NCBI RefSeq assembly: GCF_030056735.1
Contig: NZ_JASHKN010000005.1
Location: forward strand, 36,013 to 100,012
Length of the DNA stretch: 64,000 bases
DNA from: Rhodococcus sp. IEGM 1409
Lineage (GTDB): Bacteria; Actinomycetota; Actinomycetes; Mycobacteriales; Mycobacteriaceae
Reading direction: 5' to 3'
The position numbers were made by a program, and so were the translations under genes. Below the pieces are notes generated by a model. That model saw nothing but the letters and a program-made list of their open reading frames with translations. It did no database searches and was not told the origin of the DNA. Of the stretch, positions 26,311-36,058 are shown piece by piece. The first letter of the stretch is position 1; each line of letters opens with the position of its first letter.

Positions 26311-27180
26311 ATGGAACTTCGGCAGCTCGAATACTTCGTCACGGTAGCGGAGGAAGCCAATTTCACTCGCGCCGCCGAGCGGCTTCACATAGCGCAGCCG
26401 GGTGTGAGTGCGCAGGTCAAAAGACTGGAACGTGAGCTGGGGCAGGAGTTGCTCGATCGTAGTGGTCGAACCGTTCGTCTGACCGACGCCGGGCGAGCCG
26501 TCCTCCCACACGCCCGCGCTGCACTTGCTTCCGTGCAGAGCAGCCGCGACGTTGTCGACGCCCTGAGCGGACTGGTTCGGGGCTCCGTTTCGGTCGGGAT
26601 GGTCACCGCCTGCGCTTCCGCCGATCTGACCGATCTGCTCAGTCGTCTACACACCAGGCACCCAGGTTTGGAGATTTCGCTTGCCGAGGACGATTCGCGC
26701 AGCCTGCTTGCCGGAGTGGTGGACGGAACCTTCGACATAGCCGTCATCGGGGTTGCGGGCGAGCTGCCGGAAGGCCTCGAATCGAGGGTGATCACCGACG
26801 AACGACTGGTGGCCGGAGTGGCGGCGGATCATCCGCTGGCCGAGTTGTCGTCTCTGCCTTTTGCCGAACTCGCCACGCGATCGGTCATCTGTCTTCCGGA
26901 GGGAACCGGTATCAGGACGTGTCTGGACTTCGCGTGCGCCGCGGCCGGCACGAAGCCGACGGTTGCGCTCGAGGCAAGCAACCTCGGCATCATCGTTTCC
27001 TTGGCCGCGCAGGGGCTGGGAATGGCTGTGCTTCCCGAGTCGGCGGTGGGGGAGTTGCATCGGATCGATCTCGAGCCTGAAGCTCGATCTCGGTTGGAAT
27101 TGGTCTGGCGTTCGTCGGGCGGCAAGAACCCGGCGGCTTCCGCTCTCATCGATCTTGCGAGAGCTGTTCCCGCCGAGTGA
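26311..27180 (+). CDS. LysR family transcriptional regulator
   Basis: A 289-residue LysR regulator. The N-terminal HTH is MELRQLEYFVTVAEEANFTR followed by AAERLHIAQPGVSAQVKRLE. The substrate-binding domain spans about residues 90-285 (SVSVGMVTACASADLTDLLS). It probably autoregulates and controls the divergent SnoaL-like gene through the dyad between them. Its 3' end overlaps the convergent tocopherol-cyclase-like gene by 35 bases. Inducer unknown. Confidence 0.93.
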   Translation: MELRQLEYFVTVAEEANFTRAAERLHIAQPGVSAQVKRLERELGQELLDRSGRTVRLTDAGRAVLPHARAALASVQSSRDVVDALSGLVRGSVSVGMVTACASADLTDLLSRLHTRHPGLEISLAEDDSRSLLAGVVDGTFDIAVIGVAGELPEGLESRVITDERLVAGVAADHPLAELSSLPFAELATRSVICLPEGTGIRTCLDFACAAAGTKPTVALEASNLGIIVSLAAQGLGMAVLPESAVGELHRIDLEPEARSRLELVWRSSGGKNPAASALIDLARAVPAE

Positions 27181-28150
27181 GTTCGGCCTGAGCCCGATCC
27201 AATCCGCCGTGCTCGAGAGCGGCCAGCCGTGACCTGTCCTTCCAGACGATCGTCCCGCGCCGCCGGACGATGACCGACATGGTTCCACCGAGATGCTCGA
27301 GCGCTCCGGGTACGTTTCGACGCTCGGCGGGAATGGGAACCGGAAGTATGTGCGCGTCGGCGATGGGAGCGGTCCCGTCGATGTCGACGCGCCACTTTCG
27401 GCTGTAACCCCGAAGCGTCCAGCGATCGTCGGACACGGTCGTCTCCACCTGTGAGGTCAGCGGATTGCCCAACCGCAACACCGTGCCGTCTGGCAAGGCG
27501 ACCACCACGGCGGTGACTTCGGTGCGCAGAGGCCCGGCGCTGACCTGGCCGCCGGCAAAAGCCACGCAGGCCCGTGGATCGGTGAATCCCTGGGCCTGAC
27601 CCCACCACCAGGATTCCGGGAATCCTCCCTTTCCCCAGTTCTTCTCGCCGTACACCTGTGCTCCGGTGAGATCCCAGCTCTGCCCGTCGATGACCGCGCT
27701 TCCCTCGACCCGGCCGCCGAGAAGCCACGGATGCCAATACTGATTGAGTGCGGGAACGGATTGGAAGTAGCTCGATCCACCGAAGCGGCGGTGCGGCCAG
27801 AACCGCTGATTGCTGATCCGCACGTCGAGATGGCTGTCGCCGAATTCCGCCTGCAGTCGATCGGCATTGCCGCGGAAAGCGTTGTCGGCGTAAGCCCCCA
27901 GGATACGGGAATCCGCCGATCCACTCGGATGTTCGGCGGTCCGGAGGAATCCGCCCGGATGCGCCGCGAGACCGAGCGTGGACCAGTTGCCACCGTCGGA
28001 CTGGTTGATTCCGGCGAGCGCAATCACCACCCGTCCGCTGTCCGGCATCGTGAATCGCCAGAAGTAACCCTCCATCGCAACGTCATGGGAGGCAAGCAGA
28101 TTGCCGAACGGCAGGGTGGCACCCGAGGCGCGGTACGCGGGAAGCTTCAC
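27146..28150 (-). CDS. Tocopherol-cyclase-like protein
   Basis: A 334-residue protein with the block YGEKNWGKGGFPESWWWGQ and NQYWHPWLLGGRVEGSA, which resembles the tocopherol cyclase family (PF14249 as I recall). No signal peptide is seen. Rhodococcus does not make tocopherol, so the real substrate, perhaps a prenyl or aromatic lipid, is unknown. It overlaps the upstream thioesterase gene by four bases (ATGA type), so both are co-translated. The 3' end overlaps the LysR gene. Confidence 0.75.
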   Translation of the reverse strand: MKLPAYRASGATLPFGNLLASHDVAMEGYFWRFTMPDSGRVVIALAGINQSDGGNWSTLGLAAHPGGFLRTAEHPSGSADSRILGAYADNAFRGNADRLQAEFGDSHLDVRISNQRFWPHRRFGGSSYFQSVPALNQYWHPWLLGGRVEGSAVIDGQSWDLTGAQVYGEKNWGKGGFPESWWWGQAQGFTDPRACVAFAGGQVSAGPLRTEVTAVVVALPDGTVLRLGNPLTSQVETTVSDDRWTLRGYSRKWRVDIDGTAPIADAHILPVPIPAERRNVPGALEHLGGTMSVIVRRRGTIVWKDRSRLAALEHGGLDRAQAELTRREQLSQDR

Positions 28151-28539
28151 GGTCCCAGTACTGCCTGTGATGCGGTGATCTGAGCGACGAGGCGGCCCTC
28201 GTCGTCACGAATCTCGGTCACGACCGCGATGGTGCTGCGCCCCGCGTGCAGTGGTCGGGCGGTTGCGGTGACCGTGCCCTTACGAACCCCGCGGGTGAAC
28301 ACGGTCGACGAACTGGTGGTGGACGTACCAGCACCGGGCGGAAGGTTGAGGAATGCACAGACGGCGCCGACGCTGTCTGCCAGCGTCATCAAGGCGCCGC
28401 CGTGCATTCCGTTGCCGGCGGTGGTGCGGTGACTGTCCCAATCCAGATGGCCGACAACCTGTTCGGGTGCCGCGCTGTCCAACTGAATTCCGGTGTGAAC
28501 TGCAAAAGGCATGCTCGCGACAAGTTGTTCGAGGTCCAT
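28147..28539 (-). CDS. PaaI-type hotdog thioesterase
   Basis: A 130-residue hotdog-fold protein. TTAGNGMHGGALMTLADSVG is the PaaI/4HBT signature. ATG 28539 (MDLEQLVASMPF) is chosen because a longer in-frame start adds 72 residues of shadow sequence. It likely hydrolyses an acyl- or aryl-CoA. It is coupled by a four-base overlap to the tocopherol-cyclase-like gene, suggesting one pathway. Confidence 0.85.
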   Translation of the reverse strand: MDLEQLVASMPFAVHTGIQLDSAAPEQVVGHLDWDSHRTTAGNGMHGGALMTLADSVGAVCAFLNLPPGAGTSTTSSSTVFTRGVRKGTVTATARPLHAGRSTIAVVTEIRDDEGRLVAQITASQAVLGP

Positions 28540-28603
28540 GCCTACCGATGGTAACGAGCCGCCGAAACCTCCGTCGGGACTTCGGTTTATCGAGGGTGAA
28601 GAC

Positions 28604-29377
28604 TCAGAGGGGAAGGGCGGTTTCCGACAGTCCCTCCGGCGCGTTGCGGCGACGGAACCACTCGGTGCCGAATGCCGCGGCGAGTTGCTCCGTCGGCATT
28701 TCGAGGAACGGGCCGAAATCGCCGACCTGCGTTGCGTGCGCGTACATGGCCGCACGCTTGGACGAGATCACCGAACTGACATCGACGGCGGTGGTGAGTT
28801 GGTCTGCCGGAAGCCCGAACGATTCGATGTCCGGCGGCTGCGCCTCTTCGGTCCACTCGGGGTTGGCCTGCATCAGCATCTTCATGTGATCGCGGTTGGT
28901 AGATGCCTCGTAGACGAACGGCGTGCCCGCGAGTTCCGCAGCCCGAACTCCGACGTGGTGAACCTGGACGTGATCCGGGTGCCCGTATCCGCCGTTGGGG
29001 TCGTAGACGGTCAGGACATCGGCGTTTTCCTCACGAAGAACCTCGGCCAGACGCTCGGCTGCCTTCTCGACGTCGACGTTGCAGAACGCTTCCGGATTCT
29101 CGTTCTCGGGCGTACCCACCATCCCGGAATCCGGGTAGTGCAGGGACACGACGCGATTGGCTCCCAGCGCGTCGGTGGACGCCTCGAGCTCACGGCTGCG
29201 GCGCTGAGCCAACGTCTCGTACTCGTCCAACAGTCCGTCGGGGAATTCACCGAGAGCACCGTCGGTAGCGGTGACGACTACGACGCGGTGACCTGCGTCG
29301 GCGGCCATTCTCATCACGCCACCGGTAGTGAAAACTTCGTCATCGGGATGGGCGTGGAAACACACCAGGACACTCAT
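28604..29377 (-). CDS. PIG-L/LmbE family deacetylase, Mca/MshB-like
   Basis: A 257-residue zinc deacetylase. The Zn motif is CFHAHPDDEVF (residues 6-16), then YDPNGGYGHPDHVQVHH carries the second metal His. The C-terminal AAMYAHATQVGDF is like that of mycothiol S-conjugate amidase Mca. It could act on mycothiol conjugates or on GlcNAc-inositol. mshA lies 2 kb away but not in the same operon, so this is only suggestive. The start is ATG 29377. An open frame continuing 771 bases further upstream is a shadow of the MFS gene. Confidence 0.85.
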   Translation of the reverse strand: MSVLVCFHAHPDDEVFTTGGVMRMAADAGHRVVVVTATDGALGEFPDGLLDEYETLAQRRSRELEASTDALGANRVVSLHYPDSGMVGTPENENPEAFCNVDVEKAAERLAEVLREENADVLTVYDPNGGYGHPDHVQVHHVGVRAAELAGTPFVYEASTNRDHMKMLMQANPEWTEEAQPPDIESFGLPADQLTTAVDVSSVISSKRAAMYAHATQVGDFGPFLEMPTEQLAAAFGTEWFRRRNAPEGLSETALPL

Positions 29378-29488
29378 TCGCGCAATCGTAAGGCAAGTTA
29401 CCGACAGGTCAACCCGAGCGCACAGTGAAAACGATTTGTCGAGTCGGCCTCGGCTCTGTGAACCTTGTTCAGTGCACGAGAAGCTGAC

Positions 29489-30715
29489 ATGAGCGAATTC
29501 ACCAACAAAGGCCTGCTGAGCGCCTACCGCGAGATATTCTCGGCCCCCGGATCGGTCGCCTTCTCGGCCGCCGGATTTGTCGCAAGGCTGCCGATGGCGA
29601 TGATCGGCATCGGAATCGTGACGATGATCTCGCAACTTCGTGGTGACTACGCGCTCGCCGGCGCGCTGGCCGCGGTTTTTGCGCTCTCGTCTGCGATCAT
29701 CGCGCCGGCAGTCTCGCGTGCGGTCGACCGCTTCGGACAGCGTGCGGTCCTGCCGATCGCCGCAGGCGTCAGCGTCACCGCGATCGGGGCTCTGTTGCTC
29801 GCAGTCCGGATGGAAGCCCCCGACTGGCTGCTGTTCGTGCTGATTGTGCCTGGCGGCGCCACCCCGACGATCGGCGCGATGATTCGCGCCAGGTGGGTCG
29901 CGATCTACGTCGGAAAACCTCAGATGCGCACCGCATTCGCATTCGAATCGGTGGTGGACGAACTCTGTTTCGTGGCGGGCCCCGTCATCTCGGTGGGCCT
30001 GAGCATCGGCCTCTTTCCCGAGGCAGGACCGCTGGCAGGATTGATTCTGCTGGTCACCGGCACCCTGCTGCTGGTCATTCAGCGCGGAACAGAGCCGAAG
30101 GTGCATCCGCGTCGACCCGGCCGCGGACGATCGGTACTCGGTAATCACGTGATGTGGATCGTCATCGTGATCATGGTGATGCTCGGAACGATCTTCGGTG
30201 TCATCGATGTCGGCGCCATCGCGTTCACCGAGGAACAGAATTCACCTGGCTCCGCGACGCTGGTCCTCGCGCTGTTCGCCGGCGGTTCGGGAATCGCGGG
30301 ACTGATCTTCGGGTCGATGCACCCGGCGCGATCGCTGCGTGGGCAATTGATGATCGCGTCCTCGGCGGTCGCCCTTCTCAGCGTCCCACTTCTCCTGGTC
30401 GGAAACGTGGCCGCACTAGCGGGCGCGTACGTCCTGGCCGGCGCGACCATCGCACCGACCCTCATCATCGCGACAGCCCTGGTCGAGCAGATCGTCCCAC
30501 CGGAAAAGCTCACGGAGGGAATGACCCTGACGGTCACCGGCCTCGGCGTCGGTGTGGCGCTCGGGTCTGCGCTGGCCGGGCAGCTGATCGACCGTTACGA
30601 CGTCTCCTCCGCCTACATGCTCGCCGTCGGCGCCGCAGTCGCAGCCTCTATCGTGACGGCATGTCTATTCGTGAAGCCGTCAGCGTCGACGGCACGTCCA
30701 TCGTCTATCGAGTAA
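29489..30715 (+). CDS. MFS transporter
   Basis: A 408-residue major facilitator protein with about 12 hydrophobic helices. It carries the loop motif VSRAVDRFGQRAVLPIAAG between helices 2 and 3. Start ATG 29489 gives MSEFTNKG. The gene overlaps the hydrolase gene downstream by 55 bases, so they are coupled. A TGAAC/GTTCA dyad (29459-29471) lies just upstream. The substrate cannot be predicted; the pattern resembles efflux-type members. Confidence 0.87.
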   Translation: MSEFTNKGLLSAYREIFSAPGSVAFSAAGFVARLPMAMIGIGIVTMISQLRGDYALAGALAAVFALSSAIIAPAVSRAVDRFGQRAVLPIAAGVSVTAIGALLLAVRMEAPDWLLFVLIVPGGATPTIGAMIRARWVAIYVGKPQMRTAFAFESVVDELCFVAGPVISVGLSIGLFPEAGPLAGLILLVTGTLLLVIQRGTEPKVHPRRPGRGRSVLGNHVMWIVIVIMVMLGTIFGVIDVGAIAFTEEQNSPGSATLVLALFAGGSGIAGLIFGSMHPARSLRGQLMIASSAVALLSVPLLLVGNVAALAGAYVLAGATIAPTLIIATALVEQIVPPEKLTEGMTLTVTGLGVGVALGSALAGQLIDRYDVSSAYMLAVGAAVAASIVTACLFVKPSASTARPSSIE

Positions 30716-31488
30716 CCGGAAGTTCGGCTGGGACCCCGCTGGTGCTGCTGCACGGCTGGGCTCAGTCGTCACAGTGCTGGGGCGAGCAGGTCCTCGCGGA
30801 CCTGGCTGCGGACTACCGCTTGATCGCCGTCGATTTGCGCGGCCACGGTTACTCCGATGCTCCAGAATCCGGATACGACGACTCCGCGAACTGGGCCGGC
30901 GACGTCGCGGCGGTTCTCGCTGCCGAAGGCGTCACCGAGAACGCGATCCTGCTCGGCTGGTCGTACGGCGGTCTGGTGATCTGCGATTACCTGGCAGCGC
31001 ACGGAACCGGAGCGGTGGCGGGTGCGGTTCTGGTCGGTGCGATCACCAGCATCGGGCGCGGTGAGAAGGGCGGCAAGGTCGGCTCGGCGATGCGGAGTGC
31101 GGTTCCCGGCGCGATGTCGGAAGATCCCCGCGAGGCGATCCGGGCTCTGGGTGCTTTCGGCAACGCTCTCACCGGCCCACCCGAGGGCAAGGGCGCAGCT
31201 TCGCAGGCGTTGTTCGGGTACAGCCTCTCGACGCGTCCACGGGTGCGCGCAGCACTGTTCAACCGTGCCGTCGGTCACGACGACCTGCTCCGCAACCTGG
31301 ACATCCCGGTCCTCGTTCTGCACGGAACCGAGGACTCCGTCGTCGACGTGAGTGCAGGTAAGCACGCCGAGGAATTGATTCCCAAGTCGCAGGCGTCGTA
31401 CTGGGAAGGCTGCAATCACGGCCCGTTCGTGGAGGATCCGACACGATTCGTGTCCGAAGTCCGAACCTTCATCTCGAGCCTCGGTTAG
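30661..31488 (+). CDS. Alpha/beta hydrolase
   Basis: A 275-residue alpha/beta hydrolase. It has the oxyanion motif LLHGWAQSSQCW, the core VDLRGHGYSD, the nucleophile elbow LLGWSYGG, the acid in LHGTEDSVV and the catalytic His in GCNHGPF. A cysteine sits close to the oxyanion pocket, as in haloperoxidase-like esterases. The start ATG 30661 lies inside the MFS gene. Substrate unknown. Confidence 0.9.
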   Translation: MSIREAVSVDGTSIVYRVTGSSAGTPLVLLHGWAQSSQCWGEQVLADLAADYRLIAVDLRGHGYSDAPESGYDDSANWAGDVAAVLAAEGVTENAILLGWSYGGLVICDYLAAHGTGAVAGAVLVGAITSIGRGEKGGKVGSAMRSAVPGAMSEDPREAIRALGAFGNALTGPPEGKGAASQALFGYSLSTRPRVRAALFNRAVGHDDLLRNLDIPVLVLHGTEDSVVDVSAGKHAEELIPKSQASYWEGCNHGPFVEDPTRFVSEVRTFISSLG

Positions 31489-31500
31489 AGTTCGCGCCCG

Positions 31501-32859
31501 GTGAGGGGGCAGTATGGAGTGGTGACGCCCATGCACATTTCGCGCCCTCGCCGGGTGGCCGTTCTCTCGGTCCACACCTCGCCATTGGCGCAACCCGGCA
31601 CCGGTGACGCGGGTGGGATGAATGTCTACGTTCTGCAATCCGCCATTCAGCTCGCCAAACGTGGCGTCGAGGTGGAGATATTCACCCGCGCGACGTCTTC
31701 CGCGGACGCTCCCGTCGTGGACGCCGCTCCCGGGGTGCGGGTTCGCAACATCGCAGCCGGCCCCTTCGAAGGACTGGACAAGGCAGATCTGCCGACTCAA
31801 CTGTGTGCCTTCGTCGCGGGAGTTCTGCGGGAGGAAGCGCGCCGCGAACCCGGGTACTACAGCCTGATTCACTCGCACTACTGGTTGTCCGGGCAGGTCG
31901 GCTGGCTGGCCCGCGACCGTTGGGGCGTGCCCCTCGTCCATACCGCCCACACCCTGGCGGCAGTGAAGAATCTTTCGCTGGCCGAGGGGGACACCCCGGA
32001 GCCCGCAGCGCGGCAGATCGGCGAGCAGCAAGTTGTCGCCGAATCCGATCGGTTGGTCGCCAACACCACCGACGAAGCCAAAGCGCTGCACGAGTTGTAC
32101 GGCGCGGATCCCACGCGTATCGACGTTGTTGCTCCGGGCGCCGATCTGACCCGCTATCGACCAGGTGACCGCGATGCTGCCCGCGCGTTGTTGGGATTGA
32201 ACCCCAGCGAAGTGGTCGTGACATTCGTCGGCCGCATTCAACCGCTCAAGGCGCCGGACGTTCTGCTGCGTGCTGCAGCCGAAGTGATCAGCCGCCGGCC
32301 CGGTTTGCCCCTGCGCATCCTTGTTGTCGGTGGGCCTTCCGGAACCGGCCTCGCGCGGCCGGACGTGTTGATCGAACTGGCACGTTCACTCGGCATCACG
32401 GCGCAAGTGACGTTCTTGCCGCCGCAGGCACCGGAGCGTCTCGCCGATGTCTACCGTGCCTCGGATCTGGTTGCGGTGCCGAGCTATTCGGAGTCCTTCG
32501 GGTTGGTCGCCATCGAAGCTCAAGCCTGCGGAACCCCGGTGATCGCCGCCGACGTCGGCGGACTGGGAGTGGCTGTACGCAACGGTGAGACTGGATTGCT
32601 GGTTCAAGGACACCGCACCGAAGACTGGGCCGGCGCCCTCGAATCTTTGGTGGCAACGCCGACGCGCTTGGCCGAACTCGCCGCGCAGGCACCGCGTCAC
32701 GCCGAGAATTTCTCGTGGGAACACACCGCGGACGGTTTGCTCGAGAGCTATCGCAAAGCCGCAGTCAACTACAACAACGGAACCGGTCCCAGCGACTTCT
32801 CGCCCCGCCGCGCGCGGGGTCTGTGGCGTCTGCGCCGGACCGGGGGAGTGCGTACATGA
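31501..32859 (+). CDS. mshA: D-inositol-3-phosphate glycosyltransferase
   Basis: MshA joins GlcNAc from UDP-GlcNAc to inositol-3-phosphate, the first step of mycothiol synthesis. Strong family motifs are [40 protein letters not shown] and, in the donor domain, [11 protein letters not shown] and [23 protein letters not shown] 31501 gives 452 residues; ATG 31531 is an alternative that removes a ten-residue variable leader. The stop overlaps the next start (ATGA). Same order as Rv0486-Rv0487. Confidence 0.96.
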   Translation: MRGQYGVVTPMHISRPRRVAVLSVHTSPLAQPGTGDAGGMNVYVLQSAIQLAKRGVEVEIFTRATSSADAPVVDAAPGVRVRNIAAGPFEGLDKADLPTQLCAFVAGVLREEARREPGYYSLIHSHYWLSGQVGWLARDRWGVPLVHTAHTLAAVKNLSLAEGDTPEPAARQIGEQQVVAESDRLVANTTDEAKALHELYGADPTRIDVVAPGADLTRYRPGDRDAARALLGLNPSEVVVTFVGRIQPLKAPDVLLRAAAEVISRRPGLPLRILVVGGPSGTGLARPDVLIELARSLGITAQVTFLPPQAPERLADVYRASDLVAVPSYSESFGLVAIEAQACGTPVIAADVGGLGVAVRNGETGLLVQGHRTEDWAGALESLVATPTRLAELAAQAPRHAENFSWEHTADGLLESYRKAAVNYNNGTGPSDFSPRRARGLWRLRRTGGVRT

Positions 32860-33353
32860 GCAGCATTTCGGACATCATCGAGCAGGCGCTCACCGAGCGC
32901 GAACTCGAATTCACCAGAAAAGACGACGCGCATTTCATCGTCGAACTTCCCGGCGAGCACAAACTCAAGACGTCGACTCTGCTCACCGTCGGTAATCACG
33001 GCGTGCGGGTCGAGGCCTTCGTGTGCCGCAAAGTGGACGAGAACTTCGAAGGCGTCTACAAGTTCCTGCTCAAGCGCAACCGTCGTCTGTACGGGGTGGC
33101 GTACACACTCGACAAGGTCGGGGACATCTACCTGGTCGGCAAGATCGCCGAGCATGCCGTGAGCGGCGATGAACTCGATCGAGTGCTCGGTCAGGTTCTC
33201 GAAGCCGCCGACGGCGATTTCAACGTCATCCTCGAACTCGGTTTCTCTTCGTCGATCAAGCGGGAGTGGGCGTGGCGGGTGTCGCGAGGTGAGTCGCTGG
33301 CGAACCTCGAACCGTTCAAGCACCTCATCGAGGAGGAGCCCGCGCAAAGCTGA
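32856..33353 (+). CDS. YbjN-like domain protein (Rv0487-like)
   Basis: A 165-residue protein of the YbjN/type III secretion chaperone-like fold: [39 protein letters not shown] and [20 protein letters not shown]. Translationally coupled to mshA by ATGA. M. tuberculosis has its homologue Rv0487 at the same place. Whether it aids mycothiol synthesis is unknown. A hairpin follows at 33367. Confidence 0.82.
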   Translation: MSSISDIIEQALTERELEFTRKDDAHFIVELPGEHKLKTSTLLTVGNHGVRVEAFVCRKVDENFEGVYKFLLKRNRRLYGVAYTLDKVGDIYLVGKIAEHAVSGDELDRVLGQVLEAADGDFNVILELGFSSSIKREWAWRVSRGESLANLEPFKHLIEEEPAQS

Positions 33354-33366
33354 CCGAGCGGGGTGA

Positions 33367-33385
33367 GACACATCGCTGATGTGTC
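33367..33385. terminator. Hairpin after the mshA operon
   Basis: An 8-bp perfect stem, GACACATC and GATGTGTC, encloses the loop GCT. No T tract follows. It may end the mshA-YbjN transcript or act as an operator arm. Confidence 0.5.
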
Positions 33386-33399
33386 ACGTAAAGTGGCCT

Positions 33400-33447
33400 T
33401 TACTTGTGACTGCAGTCACGGAATAATACTGTTCCTGTGAGTCACAG
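33400..33447 (+). promoter_or_regulatory. Promoter with two operator-like dyads before the acyl-CoA ligase
   Basis: A promoter candidate TTACTT (33400-33405), 18 bases, TAATAC (33424-33429) encloses the perfect palindrome GTGACTGCAGTCAC (33406-33419). A second dyad, CTGTGA-G-TCACAG (33435-33447), lies just downstream of the -10 box. Both share GTGA/TCAC half-sites, so one regulator may bind both. Its identity is unknown. Confidence 0.6.
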
Positions 33448-33492
33448 TAAGTTGGTCACACCACCCTGCCGCGCAACTTTTCGAGGAGCACA

Positions 33493-35094
33493 GTGAGCTT
33501 CAAGAGTCCGTTCCCCGACGTTGAAATCCCCAACCTCAGCGTCTACGACTTCCTGTTCGGAAACACCGACCCCGCAGACCTCGACAAGACGGCATTCGTC
33601 GAAGGCAGTTCTGGCGCGGTCACCACATACGCTTCGCTGATCGCACAGATCAACGGCGTTGCGGGCGCTCTCGCTGCGCGTGGACTCGCAGTCGGAGACG
33701 TGGTCGGGTTGCATTCGCCCAACGTCCCGGCCTTCGGTTCCGTCTTCCACGGCATCCTTCGTGCCGGCGGTGTCGCGACCACGATCAACGCTCTCTACAC
33801 CGCCGAGGACATCGCCAAGCAGCTCACCGATTCCAAGGCCAAGTTCCTCTTCACCGTCTCGCCGTTGCTGCCGCAGGCCAAGGCAGCCGCCGATCAGGTC
33901 GGCATCCCTGCTGAGAACGTGTTCGTGCTCGACGGCGCCGAAGGCCACCTGTCGCTGCGAGATCTGCTCGGTGAGGGCGCTGCGGCGCCCGAGGTCTCCT
34001 TCGACCCGGCCACCCAGCTCGCGGTGCTGCCGTACTCGTCGGGCACCACCGGCCGGCCCAAGGGCGTCATGCTCACCCATCGCAATCTCGTGGCCAACGT
34101 CTGCCAGATCATCCCGCGGATGGGGATCGAGACCGACGACAAGATCCTCGCGGTCCTGCCGTTCTTCCACATCTACGGCATGACGGTGCTGCTCAACGCC
34201 GCGCTGTATCGCCGCGCGAGCCTCATCACGATGCCGAAGTTCGATCTCGTCGAGTTCTTGCGGATCGTCGCCGAGCAGAAGTCGACGTACATCTTCGTCG
34301 CGCCGCCGGTTGCCGTCGCGCTGGCCAAGCACCCGCTGGTCGACCAGTACGACCTCTCGAGCGTGCACACCATCTTCTCCGGTGCGGCCCCGCTCGACGC
34401 GGCGCTCGGCAAGGCCGTCGCAGACCGTTTGAACTGCCACGTCCGCCAGGGCTACGGCATGTCCGAGATGAGTCCCGTCTCGCACGCGATCCCGTTCGAT
34501 CGTGACGACATTGCACTCGACACCTGCGGTCCCACCATCGCCAACATGGAATGCAAGCTCGTCGACCCGGGAACGGGCGAAGAGGTCGCGTACCCCGCGC
34601 TCGGCTCGGACGGCGTCAGCGAGCCTGGCGAACTGTGGTGCAAGGGTCCGAACATCATGCTGGGTTACCTCGGCAACGACCAGGCCACCAAGGACACCCT
34701 CGACGACGACGGTTACCTGCACACCGGAGACATCGCGACCGTCGACGGCGACGGTGTCGTCAAGATCGTCGATCGCCTCAAGGAACTGATCAAGTACAAG
34801 GGTTACCAGGTTCCCCCGGCCGAACTCGAGGCTCTGCTGCTGACGCATCCGCAGATCGCCGACGCCGCTGTGATCGGTGTGCTCGACGCCGAAGGCGAAG
34901 AGGTTCCGAAGGCATTCGTCGTGCTCCAGAACGGCGCCGAGTTGACCGAAGCCGACGTGATCTCGTTTGTCGCCGAGCGCGTCTCGCCGCACAAGAAGGT
35001 CCGCCAGGTTTCGTTCATCAGCACCGTGCCGAAATCTGCGGCCGGAAAGATCCTCCGCAAGGATCTGCGAACTGCGGAAGTAGCCTCGAGCTGA
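33493..35094 (+). CDS. 4-coumarate-CoA ligase-like acyl-CoA synthetase
   Basis: A 533-residue ANL adenylating enzyme, AMP-forming. It contains [18 protein letters not shown] (P-loop, about residues 180-197), [26 protein letters not shown] and the C-terminal lysine region [14 protein letters not shown]. Length and motifs fit 4CL/fatty acyl-CoA ligases. The acid substrate is not evident. GTG 33493 follows GAGGAGCACA. It is not in the corresponding M. tuberculosis gene order, and its promoter is the most dyad-rich in the window. Confidence 0.92.
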   Translation: MSFKSPFPDVEIPNLSVYDFLFGNTDPADLDKTAFVEGSSGAVTTYASLIAQINGVAGALAARGLAVGDVVGLHSPNVPAFGSVFHGILRAGGVATTINALYTAEDIAKQLTDSKAKFLFTVSPLLPQAKAAADQVGIPAENVFVLDGAEGHLSLRDLLGEGAAAPEVSFDPATQLAVLPYSSGTTGRPKGVMLTHRNLVANVCQIIPRMGIETDDKILAVLPFFHIYGMTVLLNAALYRRASLITMPKFDLVEFLRIVAEQKSTYIFVAPPVAVALAKHPLVDQYDLSSVHTIFSGAAPLDAALGKAVADRLNCHVRQGYGMSEMSPVSHAIPFDRDDIALDTCGPTIANMECKLVDPGTGEEVAYPALGSDGVSEPGELWCKGPNIMLGYLGNDQATKDTLDDDGYLHTGDIATVDGDGVVKIVDRLKELIKYKGYQVPPAELEALLLTHPQIADAAVIGVLDAEGEEVPKAFVVLQNGAELTEADVISFVAERVSPHKKVRQVSFISTVPKSAAGKILRKDLRTAEVASS

Positions 35095-35149
35095 TTTCCA
35101 GACAGGGTTGATCAAGAAGGGTTCCGGTACTCGTGCCAGGATGAACGCC

Positions 35150-35896
35150 ATGAGTATCGGAACCCTGGTCCTGCTCCGCCACGGCGAGAGCGAATGGAAT
35201 GCACTCAATCTGTTCACCGGCTGGGTGGACGTACACCTGACAGACAAGGGCATGGCCGAAGGCAAGCGCGCCGGCGAACTGCTCGCCGAGCACAACCTGT
35301 TGCCCGACGTTCTCTACACGTCTCTCCTGCGCCGCGCGATCAGCACCGCCAACCTCGCACTCGACGCCGCCGATCGCCACTGGATCCCGGTAGTTCGCGA
35401 CTGGCGCCTCAACGAGCGCCACTACGGCGCTCTGCAGGGCAAGAACAAGGCTCAGACCAAGGAAGAGTACGGAAACGAGCAGTTCATGCTCTGGCGTCGT
35501 AGCTACGACACCCCGCCGCCCGCCATCGAAGCCGGCAGTGAGTACAGCCAGGACACGGATCCCCGGTACGCGAACCTCGACGAGGTTCCCTTGACCGAGT
35601 GCCTGCTCGACGTCGTCGAGCGCCTGATCCCGTACTGGGAGGACACCATTTCGCAGGAGCTGCTCGCCGGCCGGAACGTGCTGGTCACCGCGCACGGCAA
35701 CTCGCTGCGTGCATTGGTCAAGCACCTCGACGGCATCTCGGACGAGGACATCGCGGGCCTGAACATTCCGACCGGCATCCCGCTGCGCTACGACCTCGAC
35801 GAGAACCTGTTGCCCCTCAACCCGGGTGGCACCTACCTGGATCCGGAGGCCGCCGCTGCCGGCGCCGCCGCGGTGGCGAATCAGGGCGGAAAGTAG
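35150..35896 (+). CDS. gpmA: 2,3-bisphosphoglycerate-dependent phosphoglycerate mutase
   Basis: A 248-residue dPGM interconverting 3- and 2-phosphoglycerate in glycolysis. [20 protein letters not shown] carries the phosphohistidine His11. [27 protein letters not shown] and [12 protein letters not shown] complete the active site. ATG 35150 has AGGA eight bases upstream, and an upstream ATG at 35141 is possible. It lies before senX3 as in mycobacteria (Rv0489), separated by a strong hairpin. Confidence 0.96.
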   Translation: MSIGTLVLLRHGESEWNALNLFTGWVDVHLTDKGMAEGKRAGELLAEHNLLPDVLYTSLLRRAISTANLALDAADRHWIPVVRDWRLNERHYGALQGKNKAQTKEEYGNEQFMLWRRSYDTPPPAIEAGSEYSQDTDPRYANLDEVPLTECLLDVVERLIPYWEDTISQELLAGRNVLVTAHGNSLRALVKHLDGISDEDIAGLNIPTGIPLRYDLDENLLPLNPGGTYLDPEAAAAGAAAVANQGGK

Positions 35897-35914
35897 CAAC
35901 CCGATGATGTGCGT

Positions 35915-35949
35915 CGAGGCCCCCCGAACAGTGTTTTCGGGGGGCCTCG
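35915..35949 (+). terminator. Hairpin between gpmA and senX3
   Basis: A perfect 14-bp stem pairs 35915-35928 with 35936-35949 (core GGCCCCCCG/CGGGGGGCC), with a seven-base loop and no T tract afterwards. Confidence 0.8.
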
Positions 35950-35959
35950 GCCAACAACA

Positions 35960-35974
35960 GGTGAACGACGAACC
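35960..35974 (+). promoter_or_regulatory. Candidate RegX3/PHO-type box
   Basis: On the minus strand this reads GGTTCGTCGTTCACC, two GTTC(G/A)(T/C)C units in tandem, resembling the GTTCA-type repeats bound by RegX3/PhoP family regulators. It lies 85 bases ahead of senX3. The seven-base spacing is shorter than the usual period, so confidence is limited. Confidence 0.35.
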
Positions 35975-36058
35975 AACGCCGTCCACCTGGCGGATTACGC
36001 GGGCGGGAACGTCCGAACCCGCCGCAACCGACACTTCGCGCGAACGTACGATTGCGCC

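Noticed and set aside
29378..30148. 771-base upstream extension of the LmbE-type gene
   Set aside because: The extension is antisense to MFS coding sequence, and the LmbE zinc motif begins six residues after ATG 29377.
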